Of a stretch of 64,000 bases of DNA, positions 22,274-34,289 are shown in pieces. Positions within the stretch are counted from its first letter, which is position 1. Each line of letters starts with the position of its first letter. The notes beneath the pieces are model-generated. The model made no database searches, was not told where the DNA came from, and was given only the letters and a program-made list of their open reading frames with translations. A program made the translations under genes and the position numbers. Location of the stretch: contig JAWZYU010000005.1 of assembly GCA_038380435.1 (NCBI GenBank), positions 34,556,001 through 34,620,000 of the forward strand. The letters run 5' to 3'. This stretch comes from Ryuthela nishihirai (lineage: Eukaryota > Arthropoda > Arachnida > Araneae > Heptathelidae).

Positions 22274-22530
22274 ATATGTGTCGCTCAGAATGAAAGTGGT
22301 ATAAGTCAGCGAAAATCGAGTTTTGACTTATAAAACGATATGTACAGCTCTTGATGGTATCTTTTATGTGGCAAAGTAGCATCAGTCAGTTTCAACCAGA
22401 TTTCGTGTGAGAGCAGCACTTTGTTCTTCCCCAAAAAGCAGCCCTTTAAGAGCAGAAAACGCAAAACTACTTATTTTGAAAAAATTGGTTTCGCTGACTT
22501 ATACCACTTTCATTCTGAGAGTCACATATA
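22274..22530. mobile_element. MITE with ~35-bp terminal inverted repeats
   Basis: The left end has ctcagaatgaaagtggtata then agtcagcgaaa. The right end carries the complement, cgctgacttataccactttc then attctgag. Outer atatgtg/cacatat also pair. At about 257 bp with no ORF it is a non-autonomous DNA transposon. I could not assign the superfamily. Confidence 0.85.
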
Positions 22531-24130
22531 ATGGTGAGAATAGACTGGTAAGTGTCGGTACGCCGTTCGGGCAAGACATTCTTCAGTAGTGATGCAGTTA
22601 ACGATTGCTTTTACATTCTAATGCTTTTTCATCTGAGCCTTGAATTTAAAAAATGCGGATCCTTTAAAAAAATACCTCAATTTTTAATTTCACTACTGCA
22701 TTTTTTACTCTTTACGTACATGCTGTTTGAAAACCGTATACTTGAGGATTCATTTCTGCCGACAGGGGCTACCAAGAGGGAATAAGTAGTGCTTTCTCTC
22801 TTTGAGGCTGGTAAAAAGATTTGAACTAGACAGACAAAGGTGACTCCAACCAAGGAGTCATTAACTGTTCACTGACAAATCACTTTCACATCCGCCGTAG
22901 CTGTTCGGGTTCGTTCTTAATTACCACCAGAGACAGATTTCTTATTTAAACTATTACTCGATCTGTTCTAAGATGCGTATATATTCATGCTTTCGTCTTT
23001 TAAATAGATTTTTGCAAATAATTTCATATTCTGCTCAATTTAAAATTTTAACATTGCTGAGAATCTCGGAAGGCAATTTAATGAGAGTGTTTGGGTACAG
23101 GGCTCAACTAATTTAAATAATGAATTTGAAGGTGGAGGGGAGAATTAAAATTTGATAATTTTCCGTTAAGGTAAATTCATGCAAATATTTTAAAAATCCA
23201 TTTTTACTAATTAATCACCATTACGCTACTGATGTAGCATAACATATAATCTAATACACGTACCTTTTATTTTATCGTCCCACAAAAGTTTCAAAAGCTC
23301 GCACTTATGTTGATAGGTTATTTGTTTTTGTGATATTCAATTTTTCGATGAGCATCCAACAGGCACGTAGTCAAGATTTCATTTTTTGGGGAGAAGGGTT
23401 CCAAGAATAAGACTTGAATAAGATATCCCAATTACTAAACTACTCAGTCGAACAGGAAAGATTTAAATAACAGTTTATATGGAATAAAAATTTTCATTTG
23501 TTTAGTTTCTTAAATCTAGTTTTAGTCAGGCTAAGGGGAATCTTTTGTTCCTCCCCACCCCTTGTACGCCCTTGGAGTCCTAGAAGCTACTTTTAGGTTG
23601 TACAGGCTTTCTCATACATGGACAACACAAGACGGACAACCATCCCACCACCAAAGAGATTCGAAAACCAGGACCTCAGCTGTTGCAGTGTCGCCGAGAT
23701 GTAACATGATACCACTGTAACACAGAGGTGGATAGAAAATTGTTATAACATTGTCAAAAAATTGATACTATTGAAGAGATCATGTAGTGGTGTTATAGGG
23801 ATAGTAGAAAGAACAAGTAATGGTATCTTCATACTAGATTAGTAGAGCGTCAATTTCTCGAAAAAATTGCCTAAATTGGATAACGAAAAACAAGTAGAAA
23901 AAATATCACCTTGTATTTAAGGGGAAGAATATGCTCTATATTACATGATAAGGTCAACTTTTCACTCAAGCTGAAAGAGTACGGCGCTCCTCTAACCGCA
24001 CATAAATTTTAATGATCGATAAATGGGCAAATAGGTTGTCTGTTGAAACAATGCAACCTAGAGCAAGAAAAATCTTCATTTTGTGACTTTGGTAAAAACC
24101 ACTCTTTTCCTATCGCATTTTGGATGCAGG
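22531..24130. other. Intergenic sequence, no gene supported
   Basis: A 77-codon ORF at 22552-22785 has no domain features. The only structured item is the tRNA-like segment near 23650. Confidence 0.5.
23650..23722 (-). mobile_element. tRNA-like SINE head, third family (weak)
   Basis: On the minus strand it reads ttacagtggtatcatgttac, ctcggcgacactgcaacagc, then a B-box-like ggttttcgaatctc. It resembles the segment at 32001-32065. No tail could be defined. Confidence 0.4.
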
Positions 24131-24145
24131 AAAGTTACAGTTTTG

Positions 24146-24523
24146 GGACGGGGGTGGTTTAGTCGTTAGCTCGCCAGATTCGTAATTTGCAGCTCCCAGG
24201 TTCGGGTCCCAGTTACGTAAACATTCAGATTTATCTCCGCAAAACTTCCCGCTCTGCCCACGGTCAGTAGGGGACACAGAAGGGCTTGGAAAGGATGCCG
24301 TCCTTCAGATGGGACGTTAAGTAGTGGCTACGTGTACGGGAGAGCCATACCCTGTTCACGTTAAAGAACACGCTGGATGCCTTGACGGAAGGCAACCATC
24401 TGTTTCCCAACAGCTGTTCCATTGGGTCCACTCTTCCCAATCTTCTCTGAGTCCTCGGGGTCCTTGTTACCTGGCTATTTAGCCGATTGTGTACAAAAAG
24501 TGCAGCTCAGAGGTAAAAAACCC
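24146..24523 (+). mobile_element. SINE-A, full length, older
   Basis: Head gacgggggtggtttagtcgt, B box ggttcgggtcccag, and tail aggtaaaaaaccc. The flanks aaagttacagttttg (24131-24145) and aaagctgcaattttg (24524-24538) match at 12 of 15 positions, an eroded target duplication that fits an older insertion. Confidence 0.9.
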
Positions 24524-24538
24524 AAAGCTGCAATTTTG

Positions 24539-25094
24539 CATCTATTGTCGTGGATATCACAGAGGCAAAATATCCTTACGAAGTGTAATTTTTGATTACA
24601 CTTGATGAATTTTAAAAGTTACTATGAATCTCCAATATACGTTATTCTAAAAAAAAATGCTTAAGGTTAGCATCTAGGTTTATAATATGCAAGTTGAACG
24701 ATGCAAATTAAAATGCAAATGAAAGGTTAATTTTCTTTCTAAAAAATTTGACTTAAATTTTAAGGATTAAACTCAATTTACAGACATTACACTAGATAAA
24801 AACCCTATATCTGTTTTTATTATTATTTTTTCATTCTTTCTGTACCACCAAATTCGCGAAAACAACGGAATCAGCAAATGTTTAGCCACATTAATATTTA
24901 TTTCACATTAAAAAAACACTAAATAATTCTTCATTTGCGGAAAACATTAAGAGAAAGAAAATACGTGGCTCCGTATTTTATTCACCATACACTCCACTTA
25001 ATTAACCCTGTAAGAGTACTTCAGGGGAGTGACCGCCTGTGCGTTGTTTTTTACGCATATCTATACTTTGAAGTGCACCGCAAAAATAAAAAAA
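24539..25094. other. AT-rich sequence, nothing recognised
   Basis: No supported feature. Confidence 0.5.
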
Positions 25095-25286
25095 AAATAC
25101 CCCCTCAAGCAGCTGCTTTCCACAGAGGTCTGACAGGAGTCTGTCAGTTTATATGCCATAGCAGAAGGTCTGAGAAGATGGCAGGACCTCTGCAGAAAAA
25201 CAACACACACATCCATGCCTTACCCGGGTCTCGAACCCAGGGTCCCTTAGATCAGTAGCCAAGCGCGCTAACCACTCGGTCATACT
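25095..25286 (-). mobile_element. SINE-B, near full length
   Basis: Tail ataccccctcaagcagctgc, full body, B box (gggtctcgaacccaggg) and A-box side (gcgcgctaaccactcggtca). Target duplication not clear. Confidence 0.88.
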
Positions 25287-27382
25287 GGTAAGAAATAAAA
25301 TCTACTTTCACCACTGCACTCATAAGACCTATATACAGATTACAATCATTTTATGACAAAGCTAAAATATTAATACTCTTTGAAATGAAAGAAAACTATT
25401 AGAAATACTAGTAGAAATGCAAATATCCGTTCATTTATTAAACATAGAGAATACGAAAAAAAAATCATCAAAAGTCTCATCGTAGTTTTTAATTATTAAA
25501 GACTGATTAAAGTGTTGAAATTATATTCAAAAATGTTTTAATACTTTTTTTTCATAATTGCATTAAATATTTGAAATTGAAATTATTCTGTGGTCGAGCC
25601 CAAAATCGTTTGTGTTTTTTTTTGATCCTGACAAAACCCGAGTCGGAATTCATTTCTGGTTTGTAAGGTAAAAACATTATTAATCTTTTATATTCATATT
25701 TTTAAGATATTTGGAACAAAAAAGGACACAAGGAAACTCTTGTTCAACTGTAAATTAATCATTTCTGAAGTCCGGGAAGTTCCGTAGGAGGGTGAATGAT
25801 TTTGAAATTTGTGAAGGAAATAGCCAGCGCTTTTGCCAGCGCAATAGAAAATTTATTTCCTTGCAGTGATGAAACTAGATCATCATGGACACTGATGCAA
25901 AATATTCGAGTGGACCTCTATCATTTAGTATAAAATAGGAGTTTAAGGCTCAAATAGGAACAATTGTCCCCAACTTCGCTCCCTTCCTTGGACATAATTT
26001 TATTTGCAGATCGAAACTTAATATAATTATGGACAGTTGTATTTTATCAGACTAATTTTTAATTTATATTTTGTTCCCTTATGCTGTTAAATTTGTTTAG
26101 GTATTACTTTTCTGCTAATAGTTTGAAACACAGACTTAACAATTTAGTCTGATAAAAGAGGTTAGGCATATATTCTAATGTGGTGCCATCTGTCGGTAGA
26201 AACTAACCGTACAGTTATTGTGTTCGTAACAAGATCAAGTATCTTATGTGGCTTCTTGGTTCGTTTCTTAATAAAAGAAAGAACTTTAAAATTAAATTTA
26301 GAGAAAATAAATAATTAGTCCTTTTTGTGTTTAACTATATACAACTGAGGGGCAACTTAATCATTTTTGTTTTAATAGCTATTCTGAAGCCTGTTGTATC
26401 CACCTCGATACAACAGGTCTGGACACTGTAGGAACAGAAGACCAAACGGAAAATAAAACATGTATATAAAAACAGTTTGATTATATCTAAATTTTTAAAA
26501 ATTCGACTGGAAATTATTTTTTTAAAATCTGGTAATTAATTTTATAATATTCTCAAATATTTTAATAAAATTCTAATGAATAAACTATTTCATTTTAACT
26601 GGTTTTAAAATAAATGGCTTTAACGTAAATTTTGAACCCATTAAATCAATACATGTTTCTGCATAATTAATTTCTCTCCTTTCTTCCCTCCTTTTGTTCA
26701 AGGCTGTTCCAGCCTGGCATATTAAGGTAGCCTTGGTTAGAGGGTCTAACCTTAGGTCGGAAAGTAATAGTATTACCTTGGCTGCCAAAATCTAGCAATG
26801 CTTAAAACAGAAATTTAAAAAACGTACCCAACGTTTAAAATTAGCAACAATAAATTTCTGAAACTACTCAAATGACTAAGAAACCATACATAGGGGCAAC
26901 ATGCCCGAATCTGTTATAAATTGAATCAGCTACCTATTTTAAAGGGTTAATATTTTTTATTCTCTTTATCTATTAAAAGTGTTTCCACACTTACACAAGA
27001 GAGGGCTCATAATTCTTAAGTACCCCACCCATCTAGACGGGTGGGGGGGAGAGTATTTATTTCTGTAATTGTTTCATTTGGCCATACTGCTAAATTCATT
27101 TCGAGCTTATTCGACTTCTTAAATTTAGAGTTTGATACTTTTAGAGCAGTTCGTCTTTTTATCTGGTATATAGGTCATAAACCACCTCTACAGAGCAATT
27201 TAAAGACAAAATGTGTTTGATTTTCTCCTGCAGAATTTCTTCATACAGGAGATTTTTGGAGATTTTGGGAATGTGTTTTTTAAACACCATTTCACAAACT
27301 GTTTGGCTCCGATTTATTCATCCATTTTTGGCCTTATTATTACCTACCAACCTAAGTAGTGTATTCGTACTCCAGGCCACCC
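25287..27382. other. AT-rich sequence with small inverted repeats
   Basis: No gene is supported. Inverted repeats: ttttatcagactaa at 26042-26055 with 26144-26157; cctgttgtatc at 26390-26400 with 26407-26417; ccccaccc at 27023-27030 with 27039-27046. A ggtgccatctgtcgg motif lies at 26182. Confidence 0.5.
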
Positions 27383-28130
27383 CCATGCACAGTGCTTTCC
27401 CCCTATGACGTCACACTTTCGGTCACCGTGATATAATGTCACACATCCGGTCACGTAATATGACGTCACACGTCCAGTCACGTGATATGTTTATTAATAT
27501 TCTTATTTCATAACTCATATTTTAAAGACCCCCTGGTTGACCCACCTGCATTTTAAGTCCCCTCTTTAAAGACCCCCAGGTTGACCCACCTGTATTTTTT
27601 AAGCCCCGCTGAAAAGTCCCCCATTTTCCTAACTCCCGAATTTTGTAATTTATTTTGATGGCGCCATCTAGTGTATACCATAAATACTATACTTTAGCAA
27701 GCACTCTATTTTAAACGAAAATTGGGATTTCTAAGTCCCAATTTTTGACTACCCCTCATTAAAAATAAACCCTTTTCAAAATTATGTCCCCTTTATTAAA
27801 TCCCTATCAAAACTCACACAACCTCGTTAATTAATCCGTTATCAAAAGTTCCGCCCCCCATTATTAAAAAATTCCTGTCGCGAATTTTTATTTCTTCGTA
27901 AATTAACACGAGATTTTTAGGTCTTATAAATCAGCTCCCAAATATTTTTATACTTTAACGTGGTAGTTGTATATTCCCTGTATTTATTTTTATTAACTTG
28001 CGAATTTTTATTTCATGTATTTATTTTTATTCCTTATTAATTAAACACTTATCAAAACTGACGTCCCCTTTATTAATATGCACCCCCTCATTAAAAAACC
28101 CTTATTAATATGCACATTCTTTATTAAACG
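27383..28130 (-). repeat. Family X repeat, inverted copy
   Basis: 27386-27413 is the exact complement of 5740-5767. Two tgacgtca sites lie at 27406 and 27461. Next come two copies of aagacccccnggttgaccca (27525 and 27570), matching the complement of the aggtaggtcgacc unit near 5330 and 5470, then tgatggcgccatctagtg (27656) and a long series of -ccccttattaa- phrases. It is the same family as 5300-5770 but longer and more diverged. Confidence 0.75.
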
Positions 28131-29450
28131 TTTATCAAAAATTCCACTCCCTTCGGATGACTAACCTCTCAGAATGGTTGAGGCAATCCTCAAAATAATT
28201 GCGAAGTTCAATATTTTGTAACATCGACCTTCATGTAATTCAGAGTCCTGCGACGTGCATTTCACAACAAGCGTTTGGTACCTCACCCATACCGGGGACC
28301 ACGATTTACTAACAGATGGATTTACAAACTGAAAAGTCCTGCGAAATTAAAAAATATTATTCCAAATCACAAGTCACTGAATAATAATTCGTATTTTAAT
28401 ATATACAAGCTTTAACACGCCATGCTTTAACCTTGCAGAGCGCGTGACATGGGTCGGGGTCGGTTCTTATCGCTACATTGTCATAGGGCGACTGACGAGT
28501 TCACCGAGTTCACCTATTGAACTTCGGATGTGCAATAGTTGCAGTTTTTGTTGTTGGTAAGATCTGATGAAATTATTTCCTTCGTTAAAAACAGAAGCTA
28601 AGTAAATAATTCTGGTGCCGCTTTCGTTCCGTTTTCGACCTTTGTCGCGTGTTTACTTCGAACGTATCTTTCCCATGAGCTCGGGAAGAGGGGGGAGGGG
28701 GGTTATCAAACTATTTCTTGGGAATAAACATTTCCATTCCACGAACCAGAAATTGGAAACATTATTTTTTCCAAAATGCGATTTGCACTCTTAGGTCTGA
28801 TTACTAATTATCATCGGAATTTATTTACGGAAAACTATTTCTCTTGGGAATAAACATTTCCATACTGAACCATACAGAACCGGACACCTTCGAGTTGCAA
28901 GTAAAAAAACAAAAGCCATTGCACTGAGCTAAGCATGGATAACAAAAAACCGTATTAAAATGCATTATTAATACTCCATTGTAGATAACACGTTTAAAAC
29001 ATTTTAATATTTCGTATTCAACGTTCTTCTTAAATTGTTCATACATAAATATCCCCTTGGCAAAATTAGTTGGTAACTCAGTTCAAGTTCAAACAGATCT
29101 TGGCAGGAAAGTTTAGGCCTGTTGAGCCTATCATAATCAAATGAAGATTTTGGCTAAGTAATAAGGTTTTCGACTATTGGCTGAATTGGTAGAATCAGCC
29201 AATCAAGTATCACGGGCCACCTTGAATCAGTGACCTGCCTCTTGCAGTTCATCGCTGTTGTATTTTTAGCGCAAACGTATTTGTGCATTTGTCATAATCG
29301 ATAATATAAAGATTTATGGCGGTGGTCGTAATGTATAAATTCGTATTGTACACTAAAACAGACACCATAGTGCAGATTCAAAAAGTAAATGATTGATCTG
29401 CGACATTTAGGACAGAGAAGAATCCTAGAAATTACTCTCATCTTTTACAG
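28131..29450. other. Intergenic sequence with a short direct repeat
   Basis: An actatttcttgggaataaac-type segment with atttccat occurs at 28707-28738 and 28831-28863. No gene is supported. Confidence 0.5.
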
Positions 29451-29466
29451 GCCTAAGACAATGATC

Positions 29467-29585
29467 AGTTCTAAGACAATGATCAGCAGTGACTTCGGTC
29501 TAAGTAGGGTCATTATTGTATGAGAAATACAATAATGACACGTCCTACTAAGACCGAAGTCACTGCTGATCATTGTCTTAGAACT
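29467..29585. repeat. 119-bp hairpin, ~55-bp near-perfect arms
   Basis: 29467-29521 (agttctaagacaatgatcag, then tgacttcggtctaagtaggg) pairs with 29527-29585 around gagaa, with only a few mismatches or indels. The left edge also has a direct repeat of ctaagacaatgatcag at 29453. It may be a fold-back element or a snap-back replication product. Transcribed, it would give a long hairpin RNA. Confidence 0.9.
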
Positions 29586-30455
29586 AACACAACAGACAAA
29601 GTTTGCCTTGCTGGAACAGTCGCTAGCTTTCTAACCATTATGCCAGTTAAGGCTATAACAGTAAATGCTCGGATTGTCTTACATAACACGCCAAATAATG
29701 ATTGTAAAAGGAATTTAAAAATGATTATATGATGATTTAGATAAGACAAATTATGAATATTAAATTCGCTTGCTATTTCTTGTTATTATTTTTGGTGAGA
29801 CAGTGCCCCAATGGATAAGCTGCCCTGATTTTTGAGGAGAAGAAGGATAGGTAAAAAATGGAGGTGTCTAAGAGAGTCCCCACATCACAAACTTTCATTT
29901 GATAGCTAACACCCATTATGCTTTTCACATTTCCCAATTTTTAGGGGAAAAGATAGCATTGGAAGAATTTTTTTTTTATCCCGTATAACACTCCCTACAA
30001 CATAAACTTTCATTTCTCGCGCAATTCGCTACGATTGGTCAACGGGAGGGGAAGAAATGTACATGGTAGAACAATCTATTTGACAAATCGACAAAGAAAG
30101 CAAAAAACCTAGTAGAGCGAAAAGCAACAGAAATGTGGTAAAAAAAAAGTTAACTTCCCCTAATTTCAACTCTAGCATAAAGGAACTGGTATGAATACGC
30201 TAAATGTTACCGCATAATGTGGAACCTGATTGGAATTCCTCTCATGCAGAATATTCGAAAACGCAATTTAAATAAGAATGTTTTGGTCTACATATAAACC
30301 GTGCGTGAGATATGGAAGTATTAGAATTTCACTAAAATAGTACAGTTACCAGCAAAAGTAATAATTATAATTTCTTGTTTTATCTTTTAACCGCTAGTTT
30401 TAAGACATTTTTTCAATCTAATGAGAAATGAGAATCTACTTTCAATATAATACAT
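29586..30455. other. AT-rich sequence, nothing recognised
   Basis: No supported gene, RNA or repeat. Confidence 0.5.
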
Positions 30456-31540
30456 TATCTAATCAAAAGTATACGGACACCCCATCTTAGTAGTGGATTC
30501 GCCCATATACGTCCAGTCATAGCTCAAACAGGTATGAAAGGACGTCCCCTGGCCTTGTAAACGTCATAGACACGCATGAACAGGAAAATGGGCCATACGG
30601 CAGATTGCAGTGACTTTCAACATGCCACGGTCATAGAATGCCACCTTAGCAGCAAGTCAGTTTGGGACATTTCGGCCCTGCAGCAGCTGCACTGATCAAC
30701 TGCAAGTGATGTTATTATGAAGGAAAAACGCCTAGGAGCAACAACAGCGCAAACGTGACCTGGTAGGCTGGGTAAAATGAGAGAAGGGGACCGCCGAGCG
30801 TTGAAGCATGTGGCGCGACAAAATTACTTGTCCTCGGTTGCAACACTCCCCACCGAGTTCCAAAATGCTTCTGAAAACAACGCCAACACCATAACAGTTC
30901 ATCACGAGCTGCAGAACGCGAGTTTTCATGGCCGAGCAAGCCTAACATCAACAACATCAATGTCAAGCGTCAGTTGAAGTGGTGTAAAGCACGGCGCCAG
31001 TGGACTATGAGCAGTGAAACTGTGAACTGTTGTGCGAACTGTGAAGTTTGGTGGAGGAGGTATCATTCTCTGGGAGTGTTTTTCATGGTTCAGGCTGAGT
31101 CCCCTAGTTCCAGTGAACAGTACTCTGAACGCTGCGGCCTATAATGACATTCTTGACAATTCTGTGCTCCCAACTTTACGGCAATAGTTTGGTGACGACT
31201 GTTTCACATCCCAACATGACAATGCCCTCTTCCACAAAGCGGGGACCGTGCAGGTATGATTTGAAGAGATGGGCGTGGAAGAACTTGACTGGCCTGCACA
31301 GAGCCCTGATCTCAACTTCATGGAACATCTTTGCGATGAACTAGAACACCGACTGAGAGCCAGGCCAAACCGCCGACATCAGTGACAGATCTCACTATTG
31401 CTCTTGTGGCAGAATGGCAGGCAATTCCCGCAGCAAAGTACTAAAATCTAGTGGAAAGCCTTCCTTGCAAAGTGGAGGCTGTGATAGAAGCAAAGGGTGG
31501 ACGAACGTGATATTAATTCCTTTCCTATTACCTGGAGAAT
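30456..31540 (+). mobile_element. Tc1-like transposon, second family, right end lost
   Basis: The left terminus tatctaatcaaaagtatacg then gacaccc is a typical Tc1 end. The plus strand encodes a broken transposase. At 30777-30977 it reads GDRRALKHVARQN, SSVATLPTEFQNAS, TITVHHELQ and FHGRA (paired helix-turn-helix region). Then [13 protein letters not shown], a QHDNA block holding the second catalytic Asp, and WPAQSPDLNFMEHLCDELEH holding the third acidic residue, ending near VEAVIEAKGG. Stops and frameshifts interrupt it, and no matching right terminus was found by about 31545. It is more intact in the catalytic half than the Tc1 at 18109 and from a different lineage. Confidence 0.9.
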
Positions 31541-31680
31541 GTAGATGAGCTCTTATCCAGATACGTTTGATCATATACGTTGGTACCTAGGTACAACGTA
31601 TAATATATATATATGATACAAACGTATGGTTTGTACCATACGTTATATGTATTATAATGTATTAATAGCATATAGATTAA
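31541..31680. repeat. Inverted repeat of an acgtatggt-type motif
   Basis: acaaacgtatggtttgtacc then atacgtt around 31619-31645 forms small overlapping palindromes in AT-rich DNA. Confidence 0.4.
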
Positions 31681-31974
31681 GTTGGACTGTTTTATCTCTG
31701 AGCGGCATTTTTTGGAAACCATGGGCAAAATGGCCAAGTCACAAGGCTCCTGAGGGCTCAGAGAAGGTTGGGAGGAGGGGACCCACTGAACAGCTGTTGT
31801 GAGATAAATGATCCTTCCCTCAAGGCATCCAGCGTGTTCTTTAATGTGAAAAAACTATGGCTTTCTTGCAAACGAGGCCAAGGCATAACGTCCCATCAAA
31901 TGGACGGGCGGCCTTTCCTAACCCATCGGTTTCCATCGGTAACCCATGGCGCGCTACCGATTGAGTCACACCCC
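31681..31974 (-). mobile_element. SINE-A, diverged, partly deleted
   Basis: Tail-to-head on the plus strand: ggactgttttatctctgagc, gagaaggttgggaggagggg, cgtcccatcaaatggacggg, cgctaccgattgagtcacac. The B-box region is deleted. Confidence 0.85.
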
Positions 31975-32000
31975 TAATAGCGTGTGGAATAGGATTATAG

Positions 32001-32065
32001 TGCGGTAGTAGTGTCTCGTTCGCGGTAACACTGTAACTACCGGGTTCGATACCTGGGAAGGCTTG
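32001..32065 (+). mobile_element. tRNA-like SINE head, third family
   Basis: tgcggtagtagtgtctcgtt, cgcggtaacactgtaactac, then B box gggttcgatacctgg. It resembles 23650-23722 (minus). The sequence up to about 32120 may be its body. Confidence 0.5.
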
Positions 32066-32139
32066 GTCCTTTGTTATGTCATGTGTGTTGTGATTTTCCC
32101 TTGATATTTGTTTAATCCTCTCTATATATTTATATATGC

Positions 32140-32333
32140 CATCCCGGTAGCCGAGTAGTTAGCATGTTTGGCTACTGATCAAGGGGATCTAGGTTCGAGC
32201 CCCGATAAAGCCATTCATGTTTGTTTTCATGCTGAAGTCTCACCTCCTTCACAGACCAACTCTATGGCGTATTACACAGGCTCTTGTCAGACCTTTATGG
32301 CAAGCAGCTGCTTGAGGGGATATTTATTTTTCA
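32140..32333 (+). mobile_element. SINE-B, full length
   Basis: A box ggtagccgagtagttagc, B box aggttcgagccccg, palindrome gcaagcagctgcttg, tail ggggatatttattttt. It lies head-to-tail with the next SINE-B, which starts about 8 bp later. Confidence 0.9.
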
Positions 32334-32340
32334 TTATATG

Positions 32341-32542
32341 GCCGTTCCATGGCCGAGTTGTTAGCGCACTTGGCTACTGATCTAAGGGACCTGGGATCGA
32401 GCCCCGGGTAAGGCATGTGTGTGTCGTTTTTCTGCTGAGGCCCTGCCATCCTCTCAGATCTTCTACTATGGCATATGAACTGACAGGCACCTGTCAGACC
32501 TCTGGCAAGCAGCTGCTTGAGGGGATATTTATTTATTTTATT
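32341..32542 (+). mobile_element. SINE-B, full length, tandem partner
   Basis: A box tggccgagttgttagcgcac, B box gggatcgagccccggg, conserved body and tail. It sits right behind the previous copy's tail, so the T/A-rich tail probably acted as the insertion site. Confidence 0.92.
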
Positions 32543-33442
32543 CTGTATATACGTATATATCGAAAAACTCCTGTTCTCATTTTGGGGCATAAACACAACT
32601 GCTTATAAGTCCCTTGAACCCAATAAAAAAAGAAGAAATAATATAGCATTTTGAATAGAAACGAGCTCTAGAAAGTTAAGTAGAACACAGATCCAGGAAA
32701 TAATATAATATAATAAAAAAAGGGGTGGCGCTGTGCCCCCTTCCCACTAGGTCTTGTTTTCTCTAAACCCTTAATAATTAAGTTCATTTACAAGCCAAAA
32801 GAAATTAAGAACAGTTAATATAACGAAACTGATTTATGGTAACATTTATCAATTTTATTTGCACACCTTTAAATGTGACTACTCAAACATCGTTAAAGCA
32901 TGAGCCGTACTTTTATAAACAGAATTTAGTATTATTAAAATAATTCGCCTGGAGAAGTTTATTCAGCTGAAACACGCCATTATGACATAGAAAATAACAC
33001 GTAAATGTCATTCTTAATTTTTTTGGAAATCATTAAGTATTTATTAACCCATTACATTTTACAGTTGTTGGAAGGGAGATCGTCACAAATAAAAATATCC
33101 TGGCATATGCCAATTGAATCGCCTTTCTATAATCTATTTCTTGAAAGCTCTGATCATTTGAGTTCTTCATAACTTGGACATTTAAACAATTGTGTGCAAA
33201 AGAAGTGATTTGGGCCAAATTTCAAATTCTTAGTTTAAAACAAAGTATATGTTATTCAGCTGGTAGTCCAGGGCCAGCGCAACTGTAAATATAATACCTG
33301 GCGAAAAAACATTTCGACGCACCCCCTCTCCCAAAAGTATTTTTAATTTTAAAATGTTTGATTTTGCACTATAAATTTAATTATTTTCTTTTATATTAAA
33401 ATTTTTTTTTTCCTACAGAGCCTGGATTTACACCTCAAATGG
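32543..33442. other. AT-rich sequence, nothing recognised
   Basis: No supported gene or repeat. Confidence 0.5.
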
Positions 33443-33453
33443 CCCTCGGCACA

Positions 33454-33859
33454 TGGGGCGGGGGTGGCTCAGTCGCTAGCGCGCCAGGCTCGTAATCTGT
33501 AGTTCCCAGGTTCGAGTCCCAGCTGGGTCAGCGTTGAGATTTATCTCCGCAAAAATTCCCCGCCCTGCCCACGGTCAGTAGGGGACACCGATGGGCTTGG
33601 AAAGACCGCCGTCCGTCGGATGGGACGTTAAGCCGTGGCCCGTGTGCGGGAGAGCCATACCCTGTACAAAACACGCTGGATGGCCTTGACGGTAAAGAAC
33701 ACGCTGGATGGCCTTGACGGGAGGCTACCATCTGTCTCCCAACAGCTGTTCCAGTGGGTCCCTACCCCCAACCTTCTCTGAGCCTTCGGGGTCCATGTGA
33801 CCTGGCCATTTAGCCCATGGTGTGCAAAAAAGTGCCGCTCAGATGTAAAACAACCCAAC
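33454..33859 (+). mobile_element. SINE-A, full length, internal tandem duplication
   Basis: Complete head-to-tail with exact flanking ccctcggcaca at 33443-33453 and 33860-33870. An internal segment (acacgctggatggccttgac) is doubled at about 33665-33720. Very similar to the consensus, hence young. Confidence 0.95.
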
Positions 33860-33870
33860 CCCTCGGCACA

Positions 33871-34285
33871 AAGAGCGGTAGTGCTCAATTTAATGTACTA
33901 TGTTTTTAATTTTTGTGGAAAAAAAAAATTTTTTTACATCCCTGAAAATAAGTAATCCAGATATTTCGTAATAGTTTTGCTAACAAATAAAAACAATAAA
34001 TATGATATGCAGCATATAATATACTGTATTCAGTATGCAATCGACCAAGGGTGAATCCTCCGTCGTTGCGCTGGATCTTACATATCCAGACGATTCTGTA
34101 TCTTGAATCTTTTCTAAACGACATTAGCTAGGACCCATTCCTTCTCAGTATTATTTGGAGATATCAGATATATTTCAATATCTCCTTTTTTTGCTTGTTA
34201 TTACAAAGTAACTGAATTTTTTTATGTGAAAAAAGATGAAAAATCCTAATCCGATGAATTAAATTGTTAATTAAATGTTATATCA
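33871..34285. other. AT-rich sequence upstream of the LINE
   Basis: No supported feature. Confidence 0.5.
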
Positions 34286-34289
34286 GGAG

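Noticed and set aside
29467..29585. Rho-independent terminator or microRNA precursor
   Set aside because: Bacterial terminators do not apply here. For a microRNA the pairing is too long and too perfect, and there is no supporting expression evidence.
33628..33888. Recurrent ORFs beginning GCFTSERHFFAHHGLNGQVT
   Set aside because: They occur in every SINE-A antisense strand. They come from the SINE sequence and not from a conserved protein gene.
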